Origin: Branchiostoma lanceolatum | Taxonomy: Eukaryota > Chordata > Leptocardii > Amphioxiformes > Branchiostomatidae | Direction of reading: 5' to 3' | DNA: 64,000 nt | NCBI RefSeq assembly: GCF_035083965.1 | Contig: NC_089726.1 | Coordinates: 10,731,501 to 10,795,500 of the forward strand | Made by a program: the position numbers and the translations under genes | In this document: positions 36,381 through 46,481 of the stretch, piece after piece | Position numbering within the stretch: position 1 is the first letter of the stretch | Layout of the letters: every line of letters starts with the position of its first letter | The notes under the pieces: model-generated | Seen by the model: the letters and a program-made list of their open reading frames with translations, nothing else | The model's database searches: none | What the model was told of the DNA's origin: nothing

Positions 36381-37648
36381 CAGTGTTCTCGCCAGCCTGA
36401 AATTTTTACCCGTCATTTCAATTTTGCTGGAGGGAAGAACATATCGAGCGCCGAAGGCGCGAGGCGTCGCGCCGGAGGCGTGACCATGATAGGGGGGTCC
36501 GGGGGTATTCTCCCCCGGAAACTTTTGGAATCTAGACCCTCTGAAACGCTATTTCCTGCATTCTGAGGGGCAAATTTCTTGGTAGAATAAGCTTAGTTTA
36601 ATGACATCTCTTTCGGTGAAAAATTACACAAGGGTTTCAGGCTTAATTTTGGGGGGAGGCGTGCCGTCATCGCGGTAAGATCGAATGTTCACAACAAGCT
36701 ACATTTCTATGTTGTATACAATCGGCAAAGAAAAGAAAATCAAGCTCAACAAAACTTTATTACGTATCTACGTCCTACCAAAAAAACACACAGAATAAGT
36801 CGGCAAAAATAAAAATTTTCAACACTTGTCCCGTATGCTCCCTGTAATTATTGAACATAATGAGGAATTTGACACCCTGCTTTGAGAAAGAACGCCATAA
36901 AGACGTCGACGTCCATTTTTTTTCTCCCATGTTTTCCACGATTAATTTCTCCGGTAACTGCACTGAATGTCTTCAAAAGTTGTTGATGCAAGCCTTCCAA
37001 CAACCGCTTCGTCGTGCGATCCTTGCAATCACCGCCATTCCTCTAACATCTCGCAAATTCACGCTTAGCTGAAATCACGCGAGTAGCGAGACTCGCATGT
37101 CATTGGTCGGTATTTCTTGACGCGACGGAGACGACGCACTGTGATTGGTGGAATAGAATATCTGACGCCTGTTTACCATTTCTTACGGGTAGAAAGCGCA
37201 TGCAACTCAGCCGCCGCGGCTTAAAACTTTAATAATGTTTTACAAATTACAGAAAGCCTGATAGCTATAGGAATATTTCTGAATTTTTAGGCTTCTTTGA
37301 TAACAATAATTGACGGTGAACCGAGAGGGACAAAACAGAAATAAACGTCAGCCCGATGCGACCAGCCAAAACTGTGGGGAGGGCGGCGCATGCCACCAAA
37401 TATCCACCACGGCGCTCTTTCTGTGTGGCTGGGGTTGTCGCCGGCGGGCATTAGAAATGATCTAGATCGCCCTCGTCGCGAACTTCCGGTGATCCTCTGG
37501 AGTTTTTGCAAAATTCTAAACTCTGTCTAAATATCTTTACACACCGATTTGTGTCCATTAAAAATGACGGGTTGGGCAAAAATTTTGTCCGTCATGCGCG
37601 ACAAAAACCCGTCAAATGACGGGAGGACGGGCGCTGGCGAGAACACTG
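36381..37648. mobile_element. Non-autonomous hAT-type DNA transposon, copy 2
   Basis: A 1268-bp element with the same ends as 14800-16089 (CAGTGTTCTCGCCAGC / GCTGGCGAGAACACTG) and the same orientation. It has its own 8-bp target duplication GTAGGAAA (36373-36380 and 37649-37656). By eye the two copies are about 94-95% identical, with a few small indels. No transposase was seen. The two different duplications show independent insertions of one family. Confidence 0.93.
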
Positions 37649-37804
37649 GTAGGAAAGCAGTATGGGTGATGATTGCCTTACTTGAGATGATTGCCAATTT
37701 GTACAATGATGATAACATGTCGGACAATTTGGATGATTAGCTAATTATTATATAAGACATGGGGAAATGTCCTCAAGTTTTGAGGCGCCAGGGTAAACTC
37801 TGTG

Positions 37805-38921
37805 GCAAAAGTACCGGGGTCACGGGTTCCTTAGTAATCACTCGGTGTCCAGCACCGAAGGTGCCTTCATCGCTAGACTTCCAGTGATGAAGTTTTGTCA
37901 TCTGTGGGCGTCCAGCAATGACGCGACTTCGTTACTGGAAATCCCTGAATTATCACTGGAAACCGAGAGATGAGGAGTACAACGCTCGCCCGAAGCACGC
38001 CTTACTTTTCATAAGTCGGGCGGAACACTGACGACGGTCATCCGATTATTGTACAAAGCACGTGCGAGGCTCGCACGAGGCCGAAGACTTCGGGTGGCCT
38101 CCGACCGACCAAAAATCGTGTCTAAAATCCTTGGATGCCCGCCCGGATATTGGCCGAGCGCTGGCCGTTGCTCGGGCGAGCTACGGGCTACCTGTTGACG
38201 AGTTGTGCGAGTTCCAAAAATCGTCGCCGATACCTCGCTGAATTTAAGCGCAGCTTCCAGTGACCAGCGAACGTCTGCCGAGCTCCGAAAAATCGCCCGA
38301 CGCCCGCGGAATCGCCAGGACGTCGGTCGTACTTCGGCCGAAAATCCCCATATTTTTGGAGCTCGCCGACAAGTCGGCCGAGCTAAATTGTTGATATCGA
38401 CTCAAAATGCACACAAAATATTGTCTTGCAGTTATCACTGGAACATGTACATTCCAGTGATAATGGGACGTGATCACTGGAAGGCCACTAACGAAATAAT
38501 GTCATCACTCGGCTTCCAGCACTAGAGAGTCACTCATCACTGGTAAATCTAGCGCGGAACCCGTGACTTCGGGACTTTCGTTACTGTTTATCCAGTGACG
38601 AGTGACCTCCGTACTGGATAACCAGTGATGAATGACCTTTGAACAAGCCTACTTTAATATCTGGCGCTCGAGTGACGAGCGGGGATCGTCACTAGAAACC
38701 GAGTGATGAGCGGAGTTCATTTCTGGAAACCGAGCACCGAGGCAAGATTCAGTGCTGGAATTCCAGCACCGGGAGGGCTTCATTACTGGAATAAAGCCGT
38801 TCGTTACTGGATTGCTAGTGACGAACTTTCTTCCATGCTGGACGTCCAGTGACGACGACACTTTGTTCACGCGTTCATTACTCGGCGCCCAGTGAGGAAC
38901 CCGTGACCCGGGTACCTTTGC
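37805..38921. mobile_element. Foldback element with 9-bp target duplication and internal CCAGTGA repeats (MULE-like?)
   Basis: A 1117-bp element. The left end GCAAAAGTACCGGGGTCACG and right end CCCGTGACCCGGGTACCTTTGC are inverted repeats of about 28 bases. The flanks carry AACTCTGTG on both sides (37796-37804 and 38922-38930), a 9-bp target duplication as in Mutator-like elements. The interior is made of many short variants of TTCCAGTGATGA / TCACTGGAA / TTACTGGA / TCCAGCACCG in both orientations; I count about 18. A CpG-rich centre lies around 38040-38400. No coding capacity was recognised. Confidence 0.85.
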
Positions 38922-40116
38922 AACTCTGTGTGGAAGAGGAACTTGTCACAACCTGTGAACATAATCTTCTGTAAGTCCTTACCAAACATTTGCCCACCTA
39001 CAACAGAAGGTGTTGTTGCTTGGCATCTTTTATGCATGCTGCTTAGTTTTACAGAATGTGATTAGCATAAAACAGTTGGCAAATATGGTAACACCCAGTT
39101 TTATAGGGTATCAAGTACTTAGTACAGAGTTTCCCTGGGTGGGGTGGTGACAATTCGTCACTTTGCAGTGGTAAAGATTTGACTTACAAAAATATAATCT
39201 TTAACGTCAGCGTGTCACTGACTTGGATCTAACATTAGTTGGGATTTGATTCATTTTCACGAGAATAGATTGGTTGATTATGAATTGGCAAGGCTGTTGA
39301 CATCATATGCCTATCATATAACGGAAATTAATGGAAAAGAAGACGTTGTTAGGAGACCAAACTGGCAACTAGCACTGACCATGCGATGAAAGTTTCGCTT
39401 TGGACAAATTATGAGTCTTATCTGACGCCCCCCTCCCCAAATCAGAAAGAACATGATCACTAGTCCACCTTGTGTATCAAATTATTCAGCTTACCTGGCA
39501 CCTGGTTATCTTGCAAATTGCTGATATTTCCTGATCTTGAGAGTAGAACAAAGCTGCCCGCTATCACATCGTGTTCCGAGCAGGGCCATCAACACTCTAT
39601 AGAGTCATAATACGTTGTTCAAACTTCCTTGATGAAAACACGCCAGATGTCCTTGTTGTAACGTAACGTTGTAGCTATCCCAGCACAGGTTTCCTGAATC
39701 AGCCACGTCAGAAAGGTCAAAGAATCCACGTCAATAGGTGTAGCCGGTGTGCCGAACCAGAACGACCAGTCGACTGTCACTAATAAAGCTAAACTATACT
39801 GTACGTACTAACAACATCGTGTTTTAAATAGCTCCCTCGACTTTACTTCCGGTACCTCGCAAAGGGCTATGGGAAATATCAACTTCAGGTGATCATCATC
39901 TTCCCAAACGTAGTTTTCAGTCGGACAGAAACGCTGTTCAGCATCGAAATATCAGCCCAACTATATCATAGTATGCATCAAAATACTTAATGATGACACA
40001 TGTACATGATACATTCAAGAAGAACATATGATAGATCCATAGAAGCTGTGTCATTCTCATTCATTCATTGTTTAATTTAGTCGCTCCATTGAAAATCAGT
40101 GATGTAACGTTATATA

Positions 40117-40900
40117 CAGTAGAATCCGCTTAACTGCACCACCAATTTGTCCGCGTTTTTGGTGCAATTATCCGGCTGGTGCAATTATGCGAAGTGCCCA
40201 GCTGGACCGCACCACCATGGGCGAGGGGTGTATTGTTATTCAGAAACACTAGCACAAAGAAAACAGACGAACTTATTCAGTTATTAACTTTATTTATTGA
40301 CCCTTTGCTGAAAATAAAGAAATGACTACGAACCTGTTTCGATTTTGCATTCTTTCATTTTTCTATGCGATCTACCGCATTACGACACACGTACTGCTAC
40401 AGGGGAGGCATTCTGAAACATCGTCATGCCACTCATGGGATAACAGTTTCTGTGTTACATTACGTAGAGTGCATTTGTCGATTTACGTAAATCATGTACC
40501 GCCATGAAACTAAGAGTTGAAACTAAAACTTGGTTACTGATTACGGGTGACCCGCCCGGGACCTCCCATACGATTCCTATCAACGTAACTGTCAATGGAG
40601 ACCGCCTTCTTTTGTTACTCAAAACAGTTTTAAACATATTGGCGGTATTGCGCCTTTACACCGGCAGGTATCAGCTCATTTGTACCACGTTTGCTGATTT
40701 TAACGCACCTTTTCAGTTAACTTGTCGAGGATTTAAAAAAAAAAGATTGGTGCAGTTATCCGGCATTGGTGACCATGCGCGGTGCAGATATGCGGAGTCA
40801 CTAACAATGCAGTGAATGGGAACCGGTTTTGGATTTTGGGAATCGGTGCAATTAAATGGAAGGTGCGTTTATCCGAGGTGCAATTAAGTGGCTTCGTCTG
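40117..40900. mobile_element. Non-autonomous Tigger/pogo-like element
   Basis: A 784-bp element with TA on both sides (40115-40116 and 40901-40902). The left end CAGTAGAATCCGCTTAACTG pairs with the right end CAATTAAGTGGCTTCGTCTG. Subterminal repeats of GGTGCAATTATCCGG / GTGCAATTATGCG occur at both ends. The CAGT-start, TA target and CCGCTTAA...TGCACC end resemble Tigger/jerky-type elements. A 103-codon frame inside (40504-40815) matches nothing I know. Confidence 0.7.
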
Positions 40901-41809
40901 TACTAGTAATCGAAGTGCACGCCCACAAACACAGTGGTCCAAATGAAGTTTCTTGTATCAAGAAGGTACACTCCTTGCTTGTATAATACCGCTTGTTTGT
41001 TTGCTTCCTTGTTTGTTTGTTTATATTATTACCGTCAGTCGCCGTAAAGGGAAGGTACGATTTGCCAGCTACATGTGCCTTTTTAAAAAATTTCCACGAC
41101 AAGTGCTTTCCGGATTCCTCGAATCAATGGCTACGTTACAATAGTCATGTCGATACGCGAATTGTATTGCCATATAACCTACCAATAAAAAATGAAACTC
41201 ACAAGAAATTCGGGAACTTCGATACATTCATTGATATTTAGAAGTCAAAAGTGTTATCTACAAGTAGTACATTGTACCAGGCGTTATTCTTTAGTGCCTG
41301 TTGTCCAGCACCCGCAACCTGAGCATAGTAAGGCAGTCACACCTAGCGGTAAAGTGTGTAATTACACGCAGCTCGAACAGTAAGCATACGTCAGTTGTCG
41401 GAAACATTTCGTATTCCTATGAAATAAGTTAAAGACATACAAACTCTGAAAAAAGGTTTAAATTAATATTCTAAACACAATATATAAAGACGTATTATGT
41501 GCGTAAATGAAAATGACTGTTTCAGCAATATATCAAAGCTCGTATATACTTCTCTAGAATCTAAGAAAGCTTTCAATCAAACAAAGACCAACATCTAAAC
41601 ATAGAAGATGGCCCGAAGTCTAGAACACAAATGCAATACCCATTTCCCCATCAAGGCTTGTGCATAACCTTTCCCGGACCTTGATCTATATGATAGTAAA
41701 AATGCACAATGACATAAAACAAGATAAATACATGCATGGTTGTGGTCATTATCTTATATAGAACATGTCACGTTGACAGGTAGGATAACTGGATTATCAT
41801 CACCAGTCA

Positions 41810-43627
41810 TCACTCAGCTTCTAGTCTATACGTAACTTCTCGGAGCAGAAATTGGGCGGATCTTGGAGGATGGCGGCGGCGTCGGTGGTGTCTTTGCGCC
41901 GGGAGAGATAGTAGTCCCGAAGCAAAGTCGGGCTCTGTTATGTCTACTGTTATGTTGAACCGCTTGGGGTGACCTCGCCTCCCGAGGGCCACGTACCAAT
42001 GCTGTTCGGTAGAGCCCGAGTCTGACAGGGTGTTTGTGGAGGAGTACGTATTGTAGCCATTTTCCTCTAGGGTCTCGCGGAACACACAGTCTGGTCCGGA
42101 CACTTCCTGGAGAACAAGAATAACGTACGTTCAAACTTTACAGTTTGCACAAGAGTGATGCAATCGCCGAGGACTTTATCATTAAAGGAATTCAAACTGG
42201 AAGGGGGTGTATAAAGATAGAGTGACAGAAAGGAAAGAAAAGGCCTGGGCTACATGCCCGTAGCCAGGATTTTGATTGGGGGGGGTTCTTGTTTAATGTT
42301 TGAGGGACCAGCGAGCGCCGTAGGCACGAGACGAGCGCCGCAGGCTAGGCGCGAGCTTCCTAGGGGGGTCCGGGGGTATGCCCCCCCCCCCCCCCCCCGG
42401 AAAATTTTAAAAATTGAATATTCTGATATGGCATTTCCTCTGTTTTTGAGAGGATTTCAAAGAAAGAAATCAGAGACAAATTGAGCAGGTTTTTTTTTGG
42501 ATTCCAGCCCCTCTGGTGATACAAATAAGTCCACCTTGAAAAAAAAAAACCTTGGACGTAAAAAAGTGGACCTTCGAGCGTGTAGAATTAAAAAAAATTG
42601 AACCTTCTGAAGGCCATTTCCTGTGTTTTAGGGTTTTAGAGGAAAAATCAGAGACAAAGTGAGCAGTTTTTTCTAGGATTCTAGCCTCTGTGGCCTTGCT
42701 GGTGATACAAATAAGTCCGCCTTGAAAAATCTTGAACATTAAAAAGTGGACTTCTTCCGAACCCCCCCCCTGGCTACGTGCATGGGCAATAAGGAACGAT
42801 ATCGATTCCAAGGAACAGAATTCGGAAAGCAAAAATGACGGGGAAAAATGACAAATGAAGGAAGAGAAGACGGTAAGATGGATGGATGGATTAATTGATT
42901 AATTAATGAACGGAAACTTGATGTGCCGGATGACTTACCGAGCTGTAGAGACGCCCCGTGTCGTTGCTGATGCACAGGTGGAACCTCGTGTTGAGTCCCA
43001 GGATCCTCACCTCCCCATTGTAAGGACTGTCGAAGGGCGAGTGCGCAGCGTATACCACAGGGAACAGCTCCATTACAGCTATAACATGGACAAATAAAGG
43101 GAAATTACTTACACTGATCATGAAAAAAAGTAAAAAGCACAGCACCTAATTATAAAAACTACCGTCTTCATTTGCTATTGAAGCTGGAGCCGGTGCCCAT
43201 ATGCCGAACCTCTTCAGGTTCAAAAGCAAAACTTTTTGTAGGTCATGGTTTTACTTGACGTAATAATAAACTGCACACATTGACAAGAAAAGAGACGAGA
43301 AGACGACAAGATGAAAATATATTAACCATACAAATGAAATACAATGTATAAGAAGAAAAGAAATGCATTTTTATGACGCTTACAGTCAGGATGGTTGTCC
43401 TCCCTCGTCCCTCCGACAGTTCCGTTGGCGTCAATCCTCAGGTGGAAGCCGTTACTCCGACAGTACAGCTGCCTGATGCGCACCACGCCGCTGTCTTCCG
43501 CGGATACGCCCCTCGTGAAGCGCTCCGAGTCTCTAGCGTAAGACGTAAGAACGGGTATTCCCACGCTCGTCTTGAGAAATAAGACGTACGCCAGTGAAAG
43601 GAATTTAAATATGAAAACGTCTTGCAT
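41810..43627 (-). CDS. Fibroblast growth factor family ligand, complete (3 exons)
   Basis: A secreted FGF receptor ligand. Exons (minus): 43384-43627, 42939-43078 and 41810-42106. Phases close at 226 aa, with two introns at the usual FGF positions. An N-terminal signal peptide (MQDVFIFKFLSLAYVLFLKT) is followed by the beta-trefoil core. RQLYCRSNGFHLRIDANGTV and GTREDNHPD form the first strands. Next come VRILGLNTRFHLCISNDTGR and LYSS, then CVFRETLEENGYNTYSS and WYVALGRRGHPKR, matching the FGF CxFxExxxENGYNxY and YVALxxxGxPKR patterns. The tail has a basic RHHRRRRHPPR run before the end. The Cys pair at the first and third exon positions is kept. It is divergent enough that I cannot place it in a named vertebrate subfamily. 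Confidence 0.92.
42257..42780. mobile_element. Non-autonomous DNA element with CCCGTAGCCAGG ends in an FGF intron
   Basis: A 524-bp element. CCCGTAGCCAGGA at the left pairs with CCTGGCTACGTG at the right, next to G-runs and C-runs. CATG flanks both sides (42253-42256 and 42781-42784), a possible 4-bp target duplication. Inside is GAGCGCCGTAGGCACGAG ... CCTAGGGGGGTCCGGGGG ... CCCCCGGAAAATTTT, the same module as in the hAT copies. An internal duplication of about 110 bases repeats CAGAGACAAA.TGAGCAG and GATACAAATAAGTCC. Confidence 0.7.
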
Positions 43628-44579
43628 GGCGGACAGATATTGGTGATCTCAAGTTCTTGAAGCCCCAAACAAAGTTTTGAAAGGTAACACATTTTGCGCG
43701 CCGTTTTATAGCTAAATGACGGGCACTCCTGTGTTTATACCAAGAAAGACAAAACGTCTCCAAAGAAAAGACTAGAAAAAACTTATTGTTTGTGGCAGGA
43801 AAGGCTTTAACGTACGTCATGGTAGAAGTTTATTCACCATTAGGAAGAATTCCCTTTTTGAATTGTTATCGGAAACATCACAAAGACCCAACAAAGCGTT
43901 GCGTGATTGCATAACATAAACTCCAAGGCAAAACATTGACTTGAATACCGCAAATATTTCCCTTAAGTATCATAATATCATACTCCTTTTCACAACACCT
44001 ACCTGTTGATAATGTTGTCTGATGATGATTTTATATGTTTGACATGATTCAGACCACTGGACGTCATAATTAAGCCTAAGGAAACAAACATTACAGTATA
44101 TTTAGGGCACCTCTAATGTTGTTGTCGAAAACAGGGCAGTGTATGTTACAAGTGGCAGGATCCATGCTCGGAAAGAGTCGCCGGGCATGACGTTGTATTT
44201 AAACAACAAAACGGCTGATTGCCAACAATATCCTGACGCGGAATGTTCTATATTTATCACGTTACAAGAGTCAGGGGGAAGGGACCAGAGGAGTTTACCT
44301 GGACATAGGGGCCGGGCTTACGTTTAGGAATACGTCTTGAAAACTCAACAGGCCAAAGTGTCTCAAACCTCAGGCATATTGTGTCTGTGAGAAGTATCAG
44401 CAGGCGGCGGTGGTGACAGAGACTGAGGTCAAAGACAAAAGTAAACTCCTAGGTGTGGAGGTACACTCATGTCCTGGACCTCCCACTGGAATCGTTGACA
44501 TAACTTCTGCCACCGGAAACTAAACTACAAACTTCATGAACGCAACTCTCTAGCTGTTTCGACGTCCATACGCCAACAC

Positions 44580-45769
44580 TAATCTCCAAGCAGATCCACG
44601 CCGGGCGCGAAAATCGTAGTATGCTAGCCAGAGAAGGTCCAGTCAGCCAGAGAGGGTTCATCAGCCCGGCAGGGATCTGCCCTTAGACGGACCTGAACAA
44701 GGTTATTAACCGGCACGAGGAGGGGCAGCCTATTGAGAAAGGTGCCTCTACTCCTCCTCGTGCCTGCTTAACTCCAACGTGAAAATTGGCTGGGATTATC
44801 GTTTTACAACCCCGAATCTGGGACGAACCCGGCCGGCCGCGCCATTTCACAGCGGGAGTTTCCTCTCAGATAGAATATAGCGCGGGAACACACCGCATCA
44901 CAACGCATCAAAGCAAAGGTATCGACATACAGACTTTTCCGTTAGACAAATTTGTACAATTAGTTTCTAGCTTGATGTTAAACCATAATTGATTAAAATG
45001 TCGTTTTATTTATGTGAATGCTTGGTGTGTCTTTTTTAAACCACAACTTGGAATCTGTTTCTGGCCATTCTTTCACGCTTGGATGCGGTGCAAACCACGC
45101 CGAAACACCGCCATCTTTCAGTGTCTTTGTATCTTTTTCTCGCGTCTATATTCAGTTCAGTAAAACCCGAGTCTTGTCGTTTGTCATGTCTTCAGTTATG
45201 GCAGAAGCCATGGCGTCGTCCGGTGGATCGAGAAGTCTCTACATAACGTCCTTACTTGGTCGCTGATTAGCGCTCGTAACGGTGAGACGATCGAAACAAG
45301 TTTTGTTTCACGGCAGACACAGCGGAATGTAATTTGGTAGCACAGGGATTTGCCCGTCGCAATCCCAACAAATACATCTTTACTCTCCAGACATGCCAGA
45401 ATGGCATCTAGTTGAGTCTCCCTTATTTCAAACTCCCAGATAGCACGGAAATTACGGCGGACTCTTTCCGACCACCAGCGCCTGCTTGCTTCCATTGTTA
45501 TCTGGAATTCAAACCTGCCGGGTAACTGAGACGGCGCGCAGCTGACCCATGACGGGCGCCGGGCTTCGAACGCCGGCACAATTCGCACCTTCTTTCTAAG
45601 CGCAGTTTGACTGCGGGGAGATTAGGTAACAATTGCGTGTTAATAACCTTGTTCAGGTCCGTCTAAGGGCAGATCCCTGCCGGGCTGATGAACCCTCTCT
45701 GGCTGACTGGACCTTCTCTGGCTAGCATACTACGATTTTCGCGCCCGGCGTGGATCTGCTTGGAGATTA
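44580..45769. mobile_element. Pack-MULE-like transposon with 131-bp identical TIRs and a RecQ-like fragment
   Basis: The 1190-bp element is bounded by inverted repeats 44580-44710 and 45639-45769. I compared them base by base and found no difference over 131 bases. It is flanked by CGCCAACAC on both sides (44571-44579 and 45770-45778), a 9-bp target duplication typical of Mutator-like elements. The ends begin TAATCTCCAAGCAGATCC. No transposase was seen. The interior carries a minus-strand RecQ-helicase-like frame (45196-45588) and a short hairpin, GGCACGAGGAGG / CCTCCTCGTGCC, near 44712-44766. The identical repeats imply a recent insertion. Confidence 0.9.
45196..45588 (-). pseudogene. RecQ-like helicase N-terminal fragment inside the Pack-MULE-like element
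   Basis: A 130-codon frame contains FEIRETQLDAILACLESKDV, FVGIATGKSLCYQ and VSIVSPLRALISDQV. These line up with RecQ motif 0 (LRxxQxxAI), motif I (normally PTGxGKSLCYQ) and motif Ia (VVSPLxxLMxDQV). The Walker A loop reads GIATGKS, which is two residues short of the GxGKS form, so ATP binding would be lost. The rest of the helicase is absent, and the frame runs into unrelated sequence after SDQV. It is best explained as a captured piece of a host or element helicase gene. Confidence 0.7.
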
Positions 45770-46288
45770 CGCCAACACGATATCCTGTTGTAAACACAAC
45801 ACCTTTCTTCTTTTGTATATACAATGTATGTAAACAATCTGAAACTAACAAACGGCATTCAAAACGCAGTATGTTTTCAACATACTAGCAGGATTATCAG
45901 CCGGGACTTTGAAATATCAGGTGAATATACAAAACATTCGTTTCTTCCTTCCGGAGCCTTGCACGGGACTTCAGTACAACAAGATGGCCGGAGGAAGTTT
46001 GCTTCGATCGAATTCCAAGCTATGCTGTAGGTCCTTTAACTTCATGATCAGAAGCACTATCAAGTCCATCAGCACTATGATGTATCGATCATCAATCAAA
46101 CTTTATGATATGAATCATGATATCATATGATTAATCATTGAAAGACAGGTAGAGTCCGTTGTAACTTTAATCTTTTATTGAGAAGATATCGAAAGAAATC
46201 TGAACAACTTTGATTGGAGTGAGAAGCTTTGAAGACATCAGGCTGTGACAGAAAAAAGAAAAAGTCAACATGCGGCCAATCTTTAATA

Positions 46289-46481
46289 TACTGTATATGC
46301 AGAAATGTTCGCGGTGGTTTTATGTTCGCGGTTTTCGCGGTGAACTCTTTACTGCGAACTACAGTACTATTGTTTCAAACGCGCGAACTTAAAACCACCG
46401 CGAACACTGCATTTTCTCTCTACCGCGAATTAAATCCCCGCGAACATTTCTGCATTTCTTTACATACTAGTATATACAGTA
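46289..46481. mobile_element. Palindromic MITE with GTTCGCGGT core
   Basis: TACTGTATATGCAGAAATGTTCGCGGTGG on the left is answered by CCGCGAACATTTCTGCATTTC ... TATATACAGTA on the right. The inner part alternates GTTCGCGGTTTTCGCGGTGAAC with AACCACCGCGAACAC. It is a CpG-rich palindrome without coding capacity. An older copy lies at 11985-12180. Confidence 0.65.

Larger units (their letters stand above)
34742..41809. other. Gene-free interval rich in DNA transposons
   Basis: This holds a microsatellite (36158-36289), hAT copy 2 (36381-37648), a foldback element (37805-38921) and a Tigger/pogo-like element (40117-40900). At 39848-39880, minus strand, CCGGAAGTAAAG (ETS core) lies next to TTTCCCATAGCCC. 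It could mark a promoter for an upstream 5' UTR exon of the sialyltransferase, but this is weak. No coding exon was recognised elsewhere. Confidence 0.5.

Noticed and set aside
44467-44661. Matching 27-residue peptides at 44467-44661 (-) and 45688-45888 (+)
   Set aside because: They are the two 131-bp inverted repeats of the Pack-MULE-like element read in the same sense; no protein evidence.
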